Part shown: one piece after another, positions 1 to 10,400 of the stretch
How positions within the stretch are numbered: the stretch's first letter is position 1
Layout of the letters: each line of letters begins with the position of its first letter
From: Candidatus Delongbacteria bacterium
Lineage (GTDB): Bacteria; Bacteroidota; Bacteroidia; Bacteroidales; ML635J-15
Direction: 5' to 3'
Assembly (NCBI GenBank): GCA_027858215.1
Contig: JAQIDD010000181.1
Location: forward strand, 1 to 13,531
Length of the DNA stretch: 13,531 nt
The notes under the pieces: model-generated
The model's input: the letters and a program-made list of their open reading frames with translations, nothing else
Database searches by the model: none
Told to the model about the DNA's origin: nothing
Program-made: the position numbers and the translations under genes

Positions 1-81
1 ATTCCCTTCAGAAATCCATAGAAAAAGAAAATATTTAATTTACCGAGGTATAAATGTTAAGAGAAGTATTAGCTTTGTGCC

Positions 82-879
82 ATGATTCATGATTTTCTAA
101 CATCCTTTGACCTGTATTCATGGCAGATTTTTCTGATATTGATATTGGCAGGTTTCGCTGTGGGAATAATAAATACCCTGGCAGGCTCGGGTTCTGTCAT
201 TACGTTTTCGTTGCTGGTGGCTTTGGGCATTCCTGCTCCCATGGCTAATGGTACCATGCGCCTTGGGGTGTTGATGCAAACTTCTACGGCTACCATACGG
301 TTTTACCGAAACGGAAAACTGGATATCAAAAAAGCGTTAAAGCTAAGCATTCCTGTAATCATTGGCTCCATCACGGGTGCGATAATAGCCGTAAATATAC
401 CACATCATTTGTTTGAAAAGATCATTGGGGTATCCCTTTTAGTGCTGATGGTTTTTATGATTTTTGATCCCAAAAAATGGGTTGAAGAGCAAAAAGAAAA
501 AACACATAAAAAAATCGGATGGCTACAGATATTGCTCTTTTTCCAGGTGGGCATTTATGGCGGGTTTATTCATATTGGCGTTGGTATATTTTTGTTGTCA
601 GCATTGGTGTTGCAGGCAGGTTATGATTTGGTCAAAGCCAATGCCATTAAAGTTTTTGTTGTATTGATGTACAGCCCTTTTGCCATTGCGATATATGTAC
701 TTGACGGACAGATGGAATGGATACTTGGCCTTATTGCTGCCATTGGCCATTTTGCCGGTGGCCTTGTCGGTTCACATCTGGCCATAACAAAAGGGGCTAA
801 ATTTGTGCGTATATTGCTGATTATCTTTGTCCTGGCCTTTTCAGGGCATTTGCTGGGGGTATGGGATGCGATATTTTGA
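82..879 (+). CDS. TauE/SafE (TSUP) family membrane transporter
   Basis: A 265-residue polytopic inner-membrane protein of the TSUP family (TauE/SafE, old DUF81), whose members move sulfite, sulfonates or other small organic anions. Almost the whole chain is hydrophobic helices: about 13-35, 38-58, 87-108, 112-128, 146-180, 189-209, 211-232 and 240-262. A charged KKWVEEQKEKTHKK loop near residues 130-143 separates the two halves, as in the family's internal duplication. The N-terminal half has the family signature of small residues, NTLAGSGSVITF (31-42), followed by ANGTMRLGVLMQ (55-66). The second half carries a matching GGFIHIGVGIFL (160-171). Length is normal for the family. The ATG at 82 is the only start before residue 54, and no Shine-Dalgarno sequence is visible. 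The substrate cannot be read from sequence, and no sulfur gene lies nearby. It converges on the exonuclease gene across 105 bases with no clear terminator. Confidence 0.85.
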   Translation: MIHDFLTSFDLYSWQIFLILILAGFAVGIINTLAGSGSVITFSLLVALGIPAPMANGTMRLGVLMQTSTATIRFYRNGKLDIKKALKLSIPVIIGSITGAIIAVNIPHHLFEKIIGVSLLVLMVFMIFDPKKWVEEQKEKTHKKIGWLQILLFFQVGIYGGFIHIGVGIFLLSALVLQAGYDLVKANAIKVFVVLMYSPFAIAIYVLDGQMEWILGLIAAIGHFAGGLVGSHLAITKGAKFVRILLIIFVLAFSGHLLGVWDAIF

Positions 880-984
880 CAAGGATAAAACTCTAATGGT
901 CGCTTAGATGTCGGAAATTCCAACACACGACTCAAAATAATACTATAAAAGTAAAACATCAAACTAATTTCATGTACCCCATAT

Positions 985-1755
985 TTACATCTCCATCTCC
1001 AAACTCACAGGGCAATGGTCAGAATGGTAAACACCGGGATGGATAGCAGCGTTTTTCATGTTACCGGCGAGGCTTTCGCTTACCATGTGGTAATCAATGC
1101 GCCAGCCGAGGTTTTTAGCCCTGGCGTTGGCACGATATGACCACCATGAATACTGTTCCGGCCGCTGGTCATAAGCGCGAAAACTGTCAACAAAGCCACT
1201 GTTTAGGAAATTGCTTACCCATTGCCTTTCTTCCGGCAAAAATCCCGATACGTTCTTTTTGTTCTCCGGCTTGCTGATATCAATGGGTTTGTGACAGATG
1301 TTAAAATCCCCCGACAGGATGATGTTGGGGCGTTGCTTTTTGAGTTCATTTATGTATGCCTGAACGGCATCCAGGTAGGCATATTTCACATCCTGCCTTA
1401 CCGTGCCTGTGGTTCCGGACGGGAAATACGAATTTATCAGCGTAATGTCCCCGAAATCCGCACGCAGAAAACGCCCTTCGGCATCAAATTTTTCATTGCC
1501 AATACCAGCGATAACAACATCCGGCTCCTGCCTGAGGATGATCATTACACCGCTGTATCCTTTTTTTTCTGCACTATGGACACACACATGGTACCCTAAT
1601 TCCTTGAAGAAAAATGTATCAATGTCTTCAGGCTGTGCTTTGGTTTCCTGTATCATCAGAACATCAGGGTTGACGGATTTAAACCAGTCTTTCAGTCCTT
1701 TTCTGATGGCAGCACGAATGCCGTTGACGTTGTATGTAAAAAGGCTTTGTTTCAT
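985..1755 (-). CDS. xth: Exodeoxyribonuclease III (AP endonuclease, EEP superfamily)
   Basis: A cytoplasmic Mg-dependent base-excision-repair enzyme that cuts 5' of abasic sites and removes 3'-blocking groups. The 256 residues from the chosen ATG carry the full exonuclease-endonuclease-phosphatase set: NVNGIRA (N9), QETKAQ (catalytic E37), a KKGYSGVMI strand, NSYFPSG (Y110), LSGDFNICH (D150 and N152), WRIDYHMVS (D221) and the terminal HSDHCPVSLE (D246, H247). These correspond to E34, Y109, D151, N153, D229 and H259 of E. coli ExoIII. I start at 1755 because MKQSLFTYNVNGIRA matches how the family begins. An in-frame ATG at 1791 would add 12 residues (MCELKTDPKLSF) that look unconserved. It lies 49 bases after alanine dehydrogenase on the same strand and may be read through from it. 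Confidence 0.93.
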   Translation of the reverse strand: MKQSLFTYNVNGIRAAIRKGLKDWFKSVNPDVLMIQETKAQPEDIDTFFFKELGYHVCVHSAEKKGYSGVMIILRQEPDVVIAGIGNEKFDAEGRFLRADFGDITLINSYFPSGTTGTVRQDVKYAYLDAVQAYINELKKQRPNIILSGDFNICHKPIDISKPENKKNVSGFLPEERQWVSNFLNSGFVDSFRAYDQRPEQYSWWSYRANARAKNLGWRIDYHMVSESLAGNMKNAAIHPGVYHSDHCPVSLEMEM

Positions 1756-1804
1756 GAATGATAATTTAGGGTCTGTTTTTAATTCGCACACTTAGATAAC
1801 AAAA

Positions 1805-3025
1805 TCACATGGCTGAAATAAGGAGATCAATGTCCCTTGAATTCATATCATACATATCTCCTATCAGTTTCTTGGTTAAAATGCCGTTGTAAGCATACAC
1901 ACCGTTCCTGTAACCGCTATAATTTTTCAAAAAGTTCAGTACAGAACCACTTTCACCTAGTTCAAGCAACACCGGGGCCAGTATATTGCTCATGGCATAG
2001 CTAGCCGTACGGGCTACCCTTGCTGCAATGTTTGGAACGCAGTAATGCACAACGCCATGCTTCAGATAGACGGAATTGTTATGATCGGTAAGCTTGCTGG
2101 TTTCCACACAGCCTCCCTGGTCAATGCTGATATCCACGATTACCGAATTATCTTTCATTTTTTTTACCATGTCTTCGGTAACAATATACATAGGAGCATC
2201 ATCCATCATGCGTACGGCTCCAATCAGCACATCGGCGGAACGCAGTACCCGCTCCAACACCTGGGGTTGTAAAACGGAGGTAAAAACGGGACGATTAAGG
2301 GTGTTCAACAGCCTGGTAAGCCGGTGTACTGATTTATCAAAAACCCTTACCTGAGCACCCATACCCTGGGCTGTGCGTGCAGCATTTTCACCTGCTGTTC
2401 CGGCTCCGAGAATCACAATTTCCGACGGTTTTACACCGGTCATGCCACCCAGCATTTCGCCTTTCCCATTATGAATGTTGCTCAGGTATTCTGCAGCGAT
2501 CATGATGGATGAACGGCCAGCAATTTCACTCATTGAACGGACAATGGGATAACAATTTTGTGCATCTTTTAGCATATCATAGGCAATGGCCACGACTTTT
2601 TTTCTCATGATTCTGGAAAAATAATCCCTGCTCTGGCTGCTTGCATGAATTGAAGAAAACACGATCTGCTCCGGATGCATCAGATCAATCTCTTTTTCTG
2701 TAAAAGGCGCGATCTTCACCACCACATCGCTTTGAAACACCTCATCTGCTTTATCAACCATGGTAGCACCATAGCTTGCGTATTTCTCATCGGAAAAATG
2801 CGCCTGTTTTCCGGCACTTCGTTGTATCACAACCTTATGGCCACTTTCAATCAACGAAGCTACAGACAAAGGTGCCAGCGGAACCCTGGCTTCCTGCATG
2901 CTGGTTTCCAGCGGAATACCGATGCTGAATTTTTTCTTTTGTTGGTACACTTCCAGCATTTCTTCCTGTGGTGTCAGGCCGTATTTTGAAAGAACCTGCC
3001 GTGATGCATCTTGAATTTTCTTCAT
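1805..3025 (-). CDS. ald: Alanine dehydrogenase (AlaDH/PNT family, Bacteroidota form)
   Basis: A 406-residue NAD-dependent enzyme that reversibly converts L-alanine to pyruvate and ammonium in the cytoplasm. The N-terminal AlaDH/PNT domain begins at about residue 33 (FSIGIPLETSMQEARVPL). It has the substrate-binding arginine R47, the likely catalytic lysine K104 in VVVKIAPF and histidine H127 in SSIHAS. The Rossmann domain has GAGTAGENA (207-215) and ends its second strand with D230 (VRVFDKS), which favours NAD over NADP. Then come VDISIDQGGC (D302) and the family block HYCVPNIAARVARTASYA (327-344). The first 32 residues, including GLTPQEEMLEV, precede the usual family start; from memory, similar extensions occur in Bacteroidota homologs. 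A transhydrogenase alpha subunit is less likely because the PNT membrane segments are absent. It follows the glycosyltransferase by 82 bases, which hold no convincing promoter. Confidence 0.88.
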   Translation of the reverse strand: MKKIQDASRQVLSKYGLTPQEEMLEVYQQKKKFSIGIPLETSMQEARVPLAPLSVASLIESGHKVVIQRSAGKQAHFSDEKYASYGATMVDKADEVFQSDVVVKIAPFTEKEIDLMHPEQIVFSSIHASSQSRDYFSRIMRKKVVAIAYDMLKDAQNCYPIVRSMSEIAGRSSIMIAAEYLSNIHNGKGEMLGGMTGVKPSEIVILGAGTAGENAARTAQGMGAQVRVFDKSVHRLTRLLNTLNRPVFTSVLQPQVLERVLRSADVLIGAVRMMDDAPMYIVTEDMVKKMKDNSVIVDISIDQGGCVETSKLTDHNNSVYLKHGVVHYCVPNIAARVARTASYAMSNILAPVLLELGESGSVLNFLKNYSGYRNGVYAYNGILTKKLIGDMYDMNSRDIDLLISAM

Positions 3026-3107
3026 AAATAATTTTTGTTTAAAACAACGAAAATACGAAAATCACAATTATTTATACGGTCTTTGCACCATTATGGTTAC
3101 AAAACAC

Positions 3108-4112
3108 TCATTGGCCGGATTCCATTGTGTTATATACCTTTGCTGCATGCCGGACAATGGCATTGATGTCCTGATCTTTCATGCATTTGAAATGTTTTTT
3201 GGGACATTTTTTATAACCAATTTTTGTACAGGGACGGCATCTCAAATTGCGCACTTCAAACATATGTGACCCTCCTTCCGGCAAATAGGGCGTCATGCCA
3301 AATTCCGGGATGGTATTTCCCCACACAGAAAGCACAGGCTTGTGAAATGCAGCAGCAATGTGCATCAATCCGGTATCATGTGTAATAACCAGCCTGGCTT
3401 TTTTGATTAAGCTCGCTGATTGATGCAGCGAAAACATCCCGCATGCATTGAAAATCATTTGATTATTTCCTGCAATGATTTCCCCTGCCTGGTGGTCTTC
3501 TTTACCCCCTAACAAAACTACAGGTTTATCAAATTTATGACATATTTCTTGTATGGACGAAGTGGGCAATTTTTTTGTAGCATGTTGTCCACCAATGGCA
3601 AAAGCGGCATATCCTTCTTTATAATTTTCAGGTAATATGGTTGATATTTCAATTTCCTCTGATGCCGGGATGAAATAATCCAGACCTTTGCCATCATTTT
3701 TCACATCAAACACAGAGAGGGTTTTTAAATACCGGTCAACAATGTGCTCATCAGGCATTTTATTGATTTTAAAATTAACCATCAGCCACTTTTCTTTGTT
3801 CAGCTTATTAAAGCTAAAATCCATCACTTTCAGCTTGTGTTTTATCTGTATGCTGCGGAGGTTCCGGTGTAAATCAATGATATAATCAAATTCCTCAGCT
3901 TTAAGATTTTGTATGGTTTTCGCAAAAGAAGACTGCAGTACATGCACTTTATCAATGTATGGGTTTTCGTTTAATATAGCTGCATAGCCAGGTTTGGTTA
4001 AATAATGCACTTCTGCCTCGTCCACCTGCTCTTTCAGCCCTCTGACGGCAGGGGTTGTAAGCACAATATCGCCAATACTGCTGAACCGTATGATGAGGTA
4101 TTTAATTGCCAT
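3108..4112 (-). CDS. Glycosyltransferase family 9, heptosyltransferase-like
   Basis: A 334-residue GT-B fold enzyme of the ADP-heptose:LPS heptosyltransferase family (GT9), which adds a sugar to lipopolysaccharide or a related surface glycan at the cytoplasmic face. The N-terminal signature RFSSIGDIVLTTPAVRGLK (9-27) includes the conserved catalytic-type aspartate D15. The C-terminal half has GGQHATKKLP (174-183), VLLGGKEDHQAGE (199-211) and the donor-site motif HDTGLMHIAAA (245-255). A cysteine cluster near the end, C292 and C295 then C303 and C310, resembles a feature of other Bacteroidota GT9 proteins; a metal site is possible but unproven. Donor and acceptor cannot be read from sequence, and no other glycan gene is in view. 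A weak match to the Bacteroidota -7 element, TACCTTTA on the minus strand at 4128-4135, lies just upstream without a recognisable -33 element. Confidence 0.87.
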   Translation of the reverse strand: MAIKYLIIRFSSIGDIVLTTPAVRGLKEQVDEAEVHYLTKPGYAAILNENPYIDKVHVLQSSFAKTIQNLKAEEFDYIIDLHRNLRSIQIKHKLKVMDFSFNKLNKEKWLMVNFKINKMPDEHIVDRYLKTLSVFDVKNDGKGLDYFIPASEEIEISTILPENYKEGYAAFAIGGQHATKKLPTSSIQEICHKFDKPVVLLGGKEDHQAGEIIAGNNQMIFNACGMFSLHQSASLIKKARLVITHDTGLMHIAAAFHKPVLSVWGNTIPEFGMTPYLPEGGSHMFEVRNLRCRPCTKIGYKKCPKKHFKCMKDQDINAIVRHAAKVYNTMESGQ

Positions 4113-4478
4113 ACCACAATTTTGAGGTAAAGGTAATAAACTGATTTTATCTTATGTTAAAAATGTGAGATTGACTGCTTTTCTTTCTGAATGCTCAGAT
4201 TTTGTTCTATTACCGATATGTTTTAAATGAATGTTGCACAGTCGAATACATCTTATTGTAAATTATATTTCACTGTTTTTTAAAAATAAAAACGTAAGCA
4301 TAGCCTTAGCTTCGTAAGCTCACCTTATGAAATAAAAACAAAAGAAAAATATGAGGAGCGTTATATTAGGCTTAACATGACACAAGCATACTACCATTTA
4401 ATTTTCACAAATCCTGGTAAAATCCGGGGAAGGCTTTGATCTTGAATATCATATACCAAACACAATGAATGGCAGACA
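4113..4478. other. 366-base gap without a gene
   Basis: This AT-rich gap lies after the adhesin stop and before the glycosyltransferase start, both on the minus strand. It should hold the adhesin's transcription end and the glycosyltransferase promoter. I find no credible ORF (the longest ATG frame noticed on the plus strand encodes nine residues), no tRNA-like or riboswitch-like structure, and no GC-rich hairpin followed by a T run. The only visible structure is a short direct repeat and palindrome at 4293-4320 and an A/T-rich inverted stretch at about 4275-4293 (gttttt ... aaaaac). Confidence 0.6.
4293..4320. repeat. Short direct repeat with embedded palindrome
   Basis: The heptamer cgtaagc occurs at 4293-4299 and again at 4313-4319, 20 bases apart. 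The second copy sits inside the perfect inverted repeat agctt-cgt-aagct (4308-4320, 5-base arms, 3-base loop). The spacing of about two helix turns would suit a dimeric DNA-binding protein. It could equally be chance or a weak structure at the end of the adhesin transcript. No partner gene supports an operator role. Confidence 0.3.
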
Positions 4479-7400
4479 CTATTTAAACACAGTTACTTTC
4501 CCTGAATAAAGATGATCTTTTCCAAATTTATCTCGCAAAGTAATCACCCAGGTATAAGTACCATTCGGAACATAATCTCCTTTGTTATGATCAGTTCTTC
4601 CATTCCAACTTTCATCGAAATCAGTTGTACTAAATATTAGTTCACCCCAACGGTTGAAAATAGTCATTTCATAGGTATCGTAATCAATTCCTCTGCCCAC
4701 AGGACCAAATTCATTGTTTTCAGGGGAATGGACATTAATTGCGGTTGGCATATAAAAACGGTGTTCTTCAATAATATGCACTTCCTGTGTAATTGTATCA
4801 GTACATCCGATATTGTTGAATGCGATGAGTTTTACAGGAATATCACCATTTTCTTCAAAAACATGATCAGGATTCTCCATTGTGCTTGTTCCATCATCTC
4901 CAAAAAACCATTTCCATGACGTAGCAGCGAAAGATTGATTGATAAAATGAACTGAACTCACATAAGCTCCTGCTGTCCAGGGCTTAGCAATAAAATCAGC
5001 AGTGGGATTTTCTTTAATATTCACATTAACCGTAATTGAATCAGAGCATCCCTGGTCTGTAGTAACAACTACCGAAACATCATAATAACCAGGATACTCA
5101 AAGTCATGTACCGGATTTTTAAGTGTAGATGTATTGTTGTCTCCAGAATCTTCATCATCGAAATTCCAGTGATATGCATATGTATAATTGCTTGTATTGT
5201 TATCAAAAGAAACAGATAAAGGAGCACAGCCTTTAGTGGGGGTTCGCACAATATCAATTACAGGTTGAGGAGATACCGTGAGTGTAATTTCCGCAGTATC
5301 AGGTGGTGTTCCACAACCATCTGTAAGAATAACCTCGAAATGCGTTTGTGTTTCAGGGCTGAATGCGAGCTGTGGATTTTCAGTTACAATGCCGTGTCCC
5401 CAGTTGTAGGTATAATCTCCATCACCACCATTGGCTGTAGCCTGAAGTATGGCTGTTTGACCGAGACAAACAGCTCCCGGTGAAGTAACTACAATATCAA
5501 GCGGTGGCCTGACTGTTATCTCAACAGATTCAGGTTCAGAAAAACAGCCGGCGTTATCAATTACAGTGACAAGGTAATTCGTAGTGATTTCTGGTGACAC
5601 ATTATGTGCTGCGCCATTTCCGAGTAATTCCCATTCGTAAGTGTACGGAGGTGACCCTCCAGCAGCAGAAACATTAATATTGGTTGTTTGTCCAATACAG
5701 ATTGTATCATCCGCAGAGGGTATGGCAATTAATTCATCAGGGCTGCTAATCGGGATAGTAGCAAAAATATTGCATCCATCCACATCAGTTACGGTAATCA
5801 TATACAATCCTGCCTCAAGGCTGTCATGGACAGGTTGGTCTGTAACATTGGGGTTCCACTGATAAGTATATGGCGGACTTCCTCCTGATACAACTACTTC
5901 TCCATAACCATCATTAAAGCCAAAACAAGTAACCCCTTCTGCAATGGTATTATCTAATTGGGGTGCAGAGGTCTCACCTACATCAATATTAAAACTAGCG
6001 GGGCAACCATAGGCATCAATAATTTCACAAACATAACTACCAGGAGCCAGGTTTGTTGCAGAATCAGTTCCTGTAATATTGCCTGGTTGCCATGTATAAT
6101 TATATCCAGGTGTACCACCAGAGATAGATTCCACAAAGGCTGATCCGTTGTCCATATTACATGTGGCATTTACACTACCTAATGTGGCTACAATAGGATC
6201 AGGTTCCGGAACAAAGAATGTTTCAGTAATAAAACAATTATGATCATTTGCATTGTACACATTAACTGTATAATCAGCTGAACTAATTCCACTTACGGAA
6301 GGACTATTACCTGTAGTACCAAACCATTCATAATCATAATTACTAGTTCCTCCTGTTACAGAAACCGAGATTGAACCATCATTACCACCGGGACATGAAA
6401 CAGGTGTAATATTTTCAGTCACGGTCATCAATGTTGGTTCTGAAATAGTAAGCTCATTTTCAGCTGTACATCCATTTTGGTCAATAACAGTCACATGATA
6501 TGTTCCAGGACATAAGCCTGCAACATTTTGGCTGTTATATCCTCCTGTCCAGCTATAACTGACCGGCGGCGTACCTCCTGTAAAACCAGCTTGTGCTGTA
6601 CCATTGCAGAACCCATTACATGTAGCATCCGTGTAGCCATCAATATAACAATTCAACACAGATGGTTCTGTAATGGTAATTGTTTCACTTGTAGAACATC
6701 CATTATCATCAATGACTTCTACTGTGTATTGTCCGGCTTCAAGGTTATCAGCAAGAGCACTGCTTTGTGATGCAGGATCATCCCACATAATAGTATTGGA
6801 TGCTGTAGCACTCGTAAAGAAAACTTCTGCTTCACCTGTAGAATTACCATAGCAATCGACATTGGTAATATTTATGCTATCAATAACGGGAGCCAGAACA
6901 TCATTCAGCGGAATAACTAACATCGCTGTACAACTATGACTATCAGTTACAGTAACAGTGTAATTGCCATTGGGAATGTTATCTAATGTATTGGTTGAGT
7001 TCATTGGGAAATTCTGCCATGCATAAGAATATGGGGGTGTGCCTCCGGTTCCCCCAACGGTAATAGAACCATCGCTGTTTCCACAATGAGGCCTCACAGT
7101 GTCTTGTATCACGACATTAAGTTCAGCCGGACCATTGACAGCTGCACTGGTATTAAATGTGCAACCATGACCATCTGTAATGGTGAGTTGATATAACCCA
7201 ACACACAGGTTATTATTGGTTGATGATGTAGCTGAATCAGACCAGTTATAAATATAACCTGGAGTGCCACCGGTGACATTGGCAGCAATTTCTCCATCAC
7301 ATGAACCATTACAATTTTCATCAGTAACATTAAAAGACACATCAATTGCATCGGGTTGGTCAATCATAAGGCATGTATCTATCCTGCAATTATTAGCATC

Positions 7401-10400
7401 TTGTATCGTTACGCAATGTGTTCCGGCAGTAAGGTTGTAAACAGAATTTGTATTATCACCGGTTGACCATGTATAAGAATATGGAGATGTTCCACCTGTG
7501 ATATTAACTATTGCATCACCATCATTATAGCCAAAACACATTGCATCTGAGGTCAATGTACTGGCGAATTCTAATGGCAATGGATCAGGTACATTAACAC
7601 CAATATCAGCGGTACAACCATTGTCATCTGTAACAACAACATTATAAAATCCGGGACAAAGACCTACTGCAGATTGTGTTGTTTGATTGGTGGGATCATT
7701 CCATGCATACGTGTATGGAGATGTTCCACCAACAGGATTAACAGTAGCTTGTCCATCACATGACCCATTACAATTTGTCATTACTGTAGAAGTAGTGAGC
7801 GAAATGGCACTGGGTTCAGTAAGGGTATAATTTCGGGAGATCGAACAACCATTAGCATCTTCAATAATAACTGAGTAATTTCCAGCACACAGACCGGTCA
7901 AATCCTCAGTAGCAGGCAAAGCACCCGGTCCGTTCCATGTGTACGAATAAGGTGGAGTACCATCAAAAGTAGTTAATTGAATTTCTCCATCACAAACACC
8001 GTTACAATTTGGGTCAACAATTGTTGCAGTGGCATCTAATTGAGGAGGTTCATTAATGGTAACCCCAGAAACTACCATACAACCAGTTGCCATATCTGTA
8101 ACTTCAACCGTATAAGCACCAGCACACAGGCTTGTTGCAGTTGGATTTGTTTGTACAGGTGTTGTATTCCATTCATAATTAAAGGGGCCGGTTCCTCCTG
8201 TGACATTAGCGGTTGCCGAACCATCACATGACCCAAAACACAGCGCATCTGTTGATGTACTAATAGTAACCGTGGGCCCAGCAATATCATTGACAGTAAA
8301 TACCTCAATGGTTTGACAACCAATATTATCCGTAATTGTAACTTCGTACGTACCTGCGGGGATACCGAGGATATCCTCAGTTTGAGGTCCAGAATCCCAG
8401 TCAAAATCATAAGGAAGAGATCCTCCCGATACACTAAGATCAATTTCACCATTTGATTGTCCGCAATCAGATTCTGTAATATTTGCAGTTACTACTATTT
8501 CTGCATTTTGAGTAATCGAAATGCTGTCTTCAACAGTACATCCATTATCATCAGTTATAGTAACATTATAATCACCTGCACATAAGCCATTTGCTGTTTG
8601 GATTGTTTGAAAATCACTCCAATAGTATGCGTAAGGTGTTGTTCCTCCATTTGGATTTGCAACAGCAGAACCATTGCAATTGCCAAAACAATCAATTGTT
8701 GTTGCATTTAAATTCACACCAAGTTCTGCAGGTTCATTAATTATGGCACTGGCAACATACGTACAGCCATACATATCTGTGACAGTAACAAAATGTGTTC
8801 CGGGCCCTAAATTTGTTGCAGTTGGTGTGTTCTGAACAGGAGTAGTTCCCCACGCAATACTAAAGGGAGGACTTCCTCCACCAATAGAGACAGTGGCAGT
8901 TCCATCATTATCTCCAGAACATGTAATATCAGTCGTATTGGATATAGAAATGGTTGGATCTACTTCATTATTAATAATGGCAGTGGCGGTCGCTGAACAG
9001 TTATTATCATCAGTTACTGTTACGACATAAGGAGATCCTGCAGCACTTAATCCTGTATTATTAGCGCTTGTAGGTTGAGCTCCGCCTGACCATAGATAAC
9101 TATAACCAGCAGCAACTGTCCCCCCTGTAGCAACGACACTTGCAGTACCATCAGCCTGCCCACAGTGTGAATTTGTAGAGGTTACGGATAAACTAATGGC
9201 AGGCGGTTCATTAATATTTACTGAAGTGGTTGCTATGCATCCATTAGCATCTGTTACTGTTACGATATGGTTTCCGGGGCAAAGACCCGTATTATCGGGT
9301 TGATTGGGAGTATTGCCATTGCCTGCACCCCAGTTATAGGTGGATGCTCCTGTCCCACCAGAGGCCTGGATACTACCTGTTCCATCACACAAACCATTAC
9401 AGGAAATATCAGTAGCGTTCAAGGTAGTAGCATCAAGTACCGGGGCTACATCAATTGTGAAACTGGTAACTGCGGAACAGCCCCAGGTATCAGTTACAGT
9501 AACTGTATATGCTCCGGGAGCAAGATTATTCAATGTATGGCTTGTTGCAGAAGTTGTATTGCTTACGCCATGTGACCAATCATATGTAAAATCAGGATCC
9601 CCTGAAAGGACATTTATGGTTGCAGAACCGTCAGTTGAATACGAACAAAGGGTTGCTGAATGCGTTTCGTTGATGGTAACACCTCCAACATTCATGATGC
9701 TCCCGGCAAACGATGCGGTACAATTATTATCGTCAGTAACGGTTACTTGATATGTTCCTGAAGGCAGGTTTGATGCGGTAGATGTAAATTGAGCAGGGAT
9801 GCAATCCCAACTATAATCATAATCTCCGGAAACTGTTCCACCCGAAGCATTTACTGTAATATCACCATCGGATTGCCCACAATGAGCATCGTTGGAAGAG
9901 ATGGTTGCAGTAATGTCAGCAGGCTCTGGAATATTAACGGTAGCAGTTACATCACAGGCCCCCTCTGAGACTGTGACAGTGTGGGTGCCGGCACATAAAC
10001 CTTGAACCGTTGCAATGGTTGGATCTGTACCACTGCTCCAACTATATGAATAAGGTCCCGGGCTACCGGCGGCAATTGCAGTTGCAGAACCATCACAAGA
10101 ACCAAAGCATTGAGCATTTTGGTTAACTGATGTGTTAACCGTAAAGGGGATGCCTGTATCAACAATTGTAATGCTATTTTGAGCCGTGCATCCATTTCCA
10201 TCGGTTACAGTAACGGTATAATTTCCTGGTGATAAGCCGGAAATTGATCCGGTTATTTCTCCGTTTGACCAGTTATAGTATAAAGGCATTGTATAATTGC
10301 CACCAACCGACACTGATGCTGAACCATTTGCTAACCCGCAAAATGCATCAGAACTGTTCATGGTAAGCGACATGGGTGCAGGATCTGAAATATTAAATGT

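Noticed and set aside
880..984. Bidirectional terminator between the convergent transporter and exonuclease genes
   Set aside because: Only a trivial palindrome (ggaaattcc, 913-921) is present, with no stem of useful length and no T run.
1756..1791. Twelve extra N-terminal residues for exodeoxyribonuclease III from the ATG at 1791
   Set aside because: The sequence MCELKTDPKLSF does not resemble the family, which normally starts a few residues before NVNGIRA. The ATG at 1755 fits.
985..4112. The glycosyltransferase, alanine dehydrogenase and exonuclease genes as a functional system
   Set aside because: They are on one strand with short gaps, but no shared pathway is apparent. Simple adjacency of core genes explains them.
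4113..4478. Riboswitch, small RNA or small protein in the gene-free stretch
   Set aside because: No conserved RNA architecture, strong hairpin or credible reading frame was visible; only weak short repeats.
9267..9750. Antisense plus-strand open frames of 102 and 136 codons inside the adhesin gene
   Set aside because: They are by-products of the repeat composition on the other strand. Their translations show no domain logic, signal or start context.
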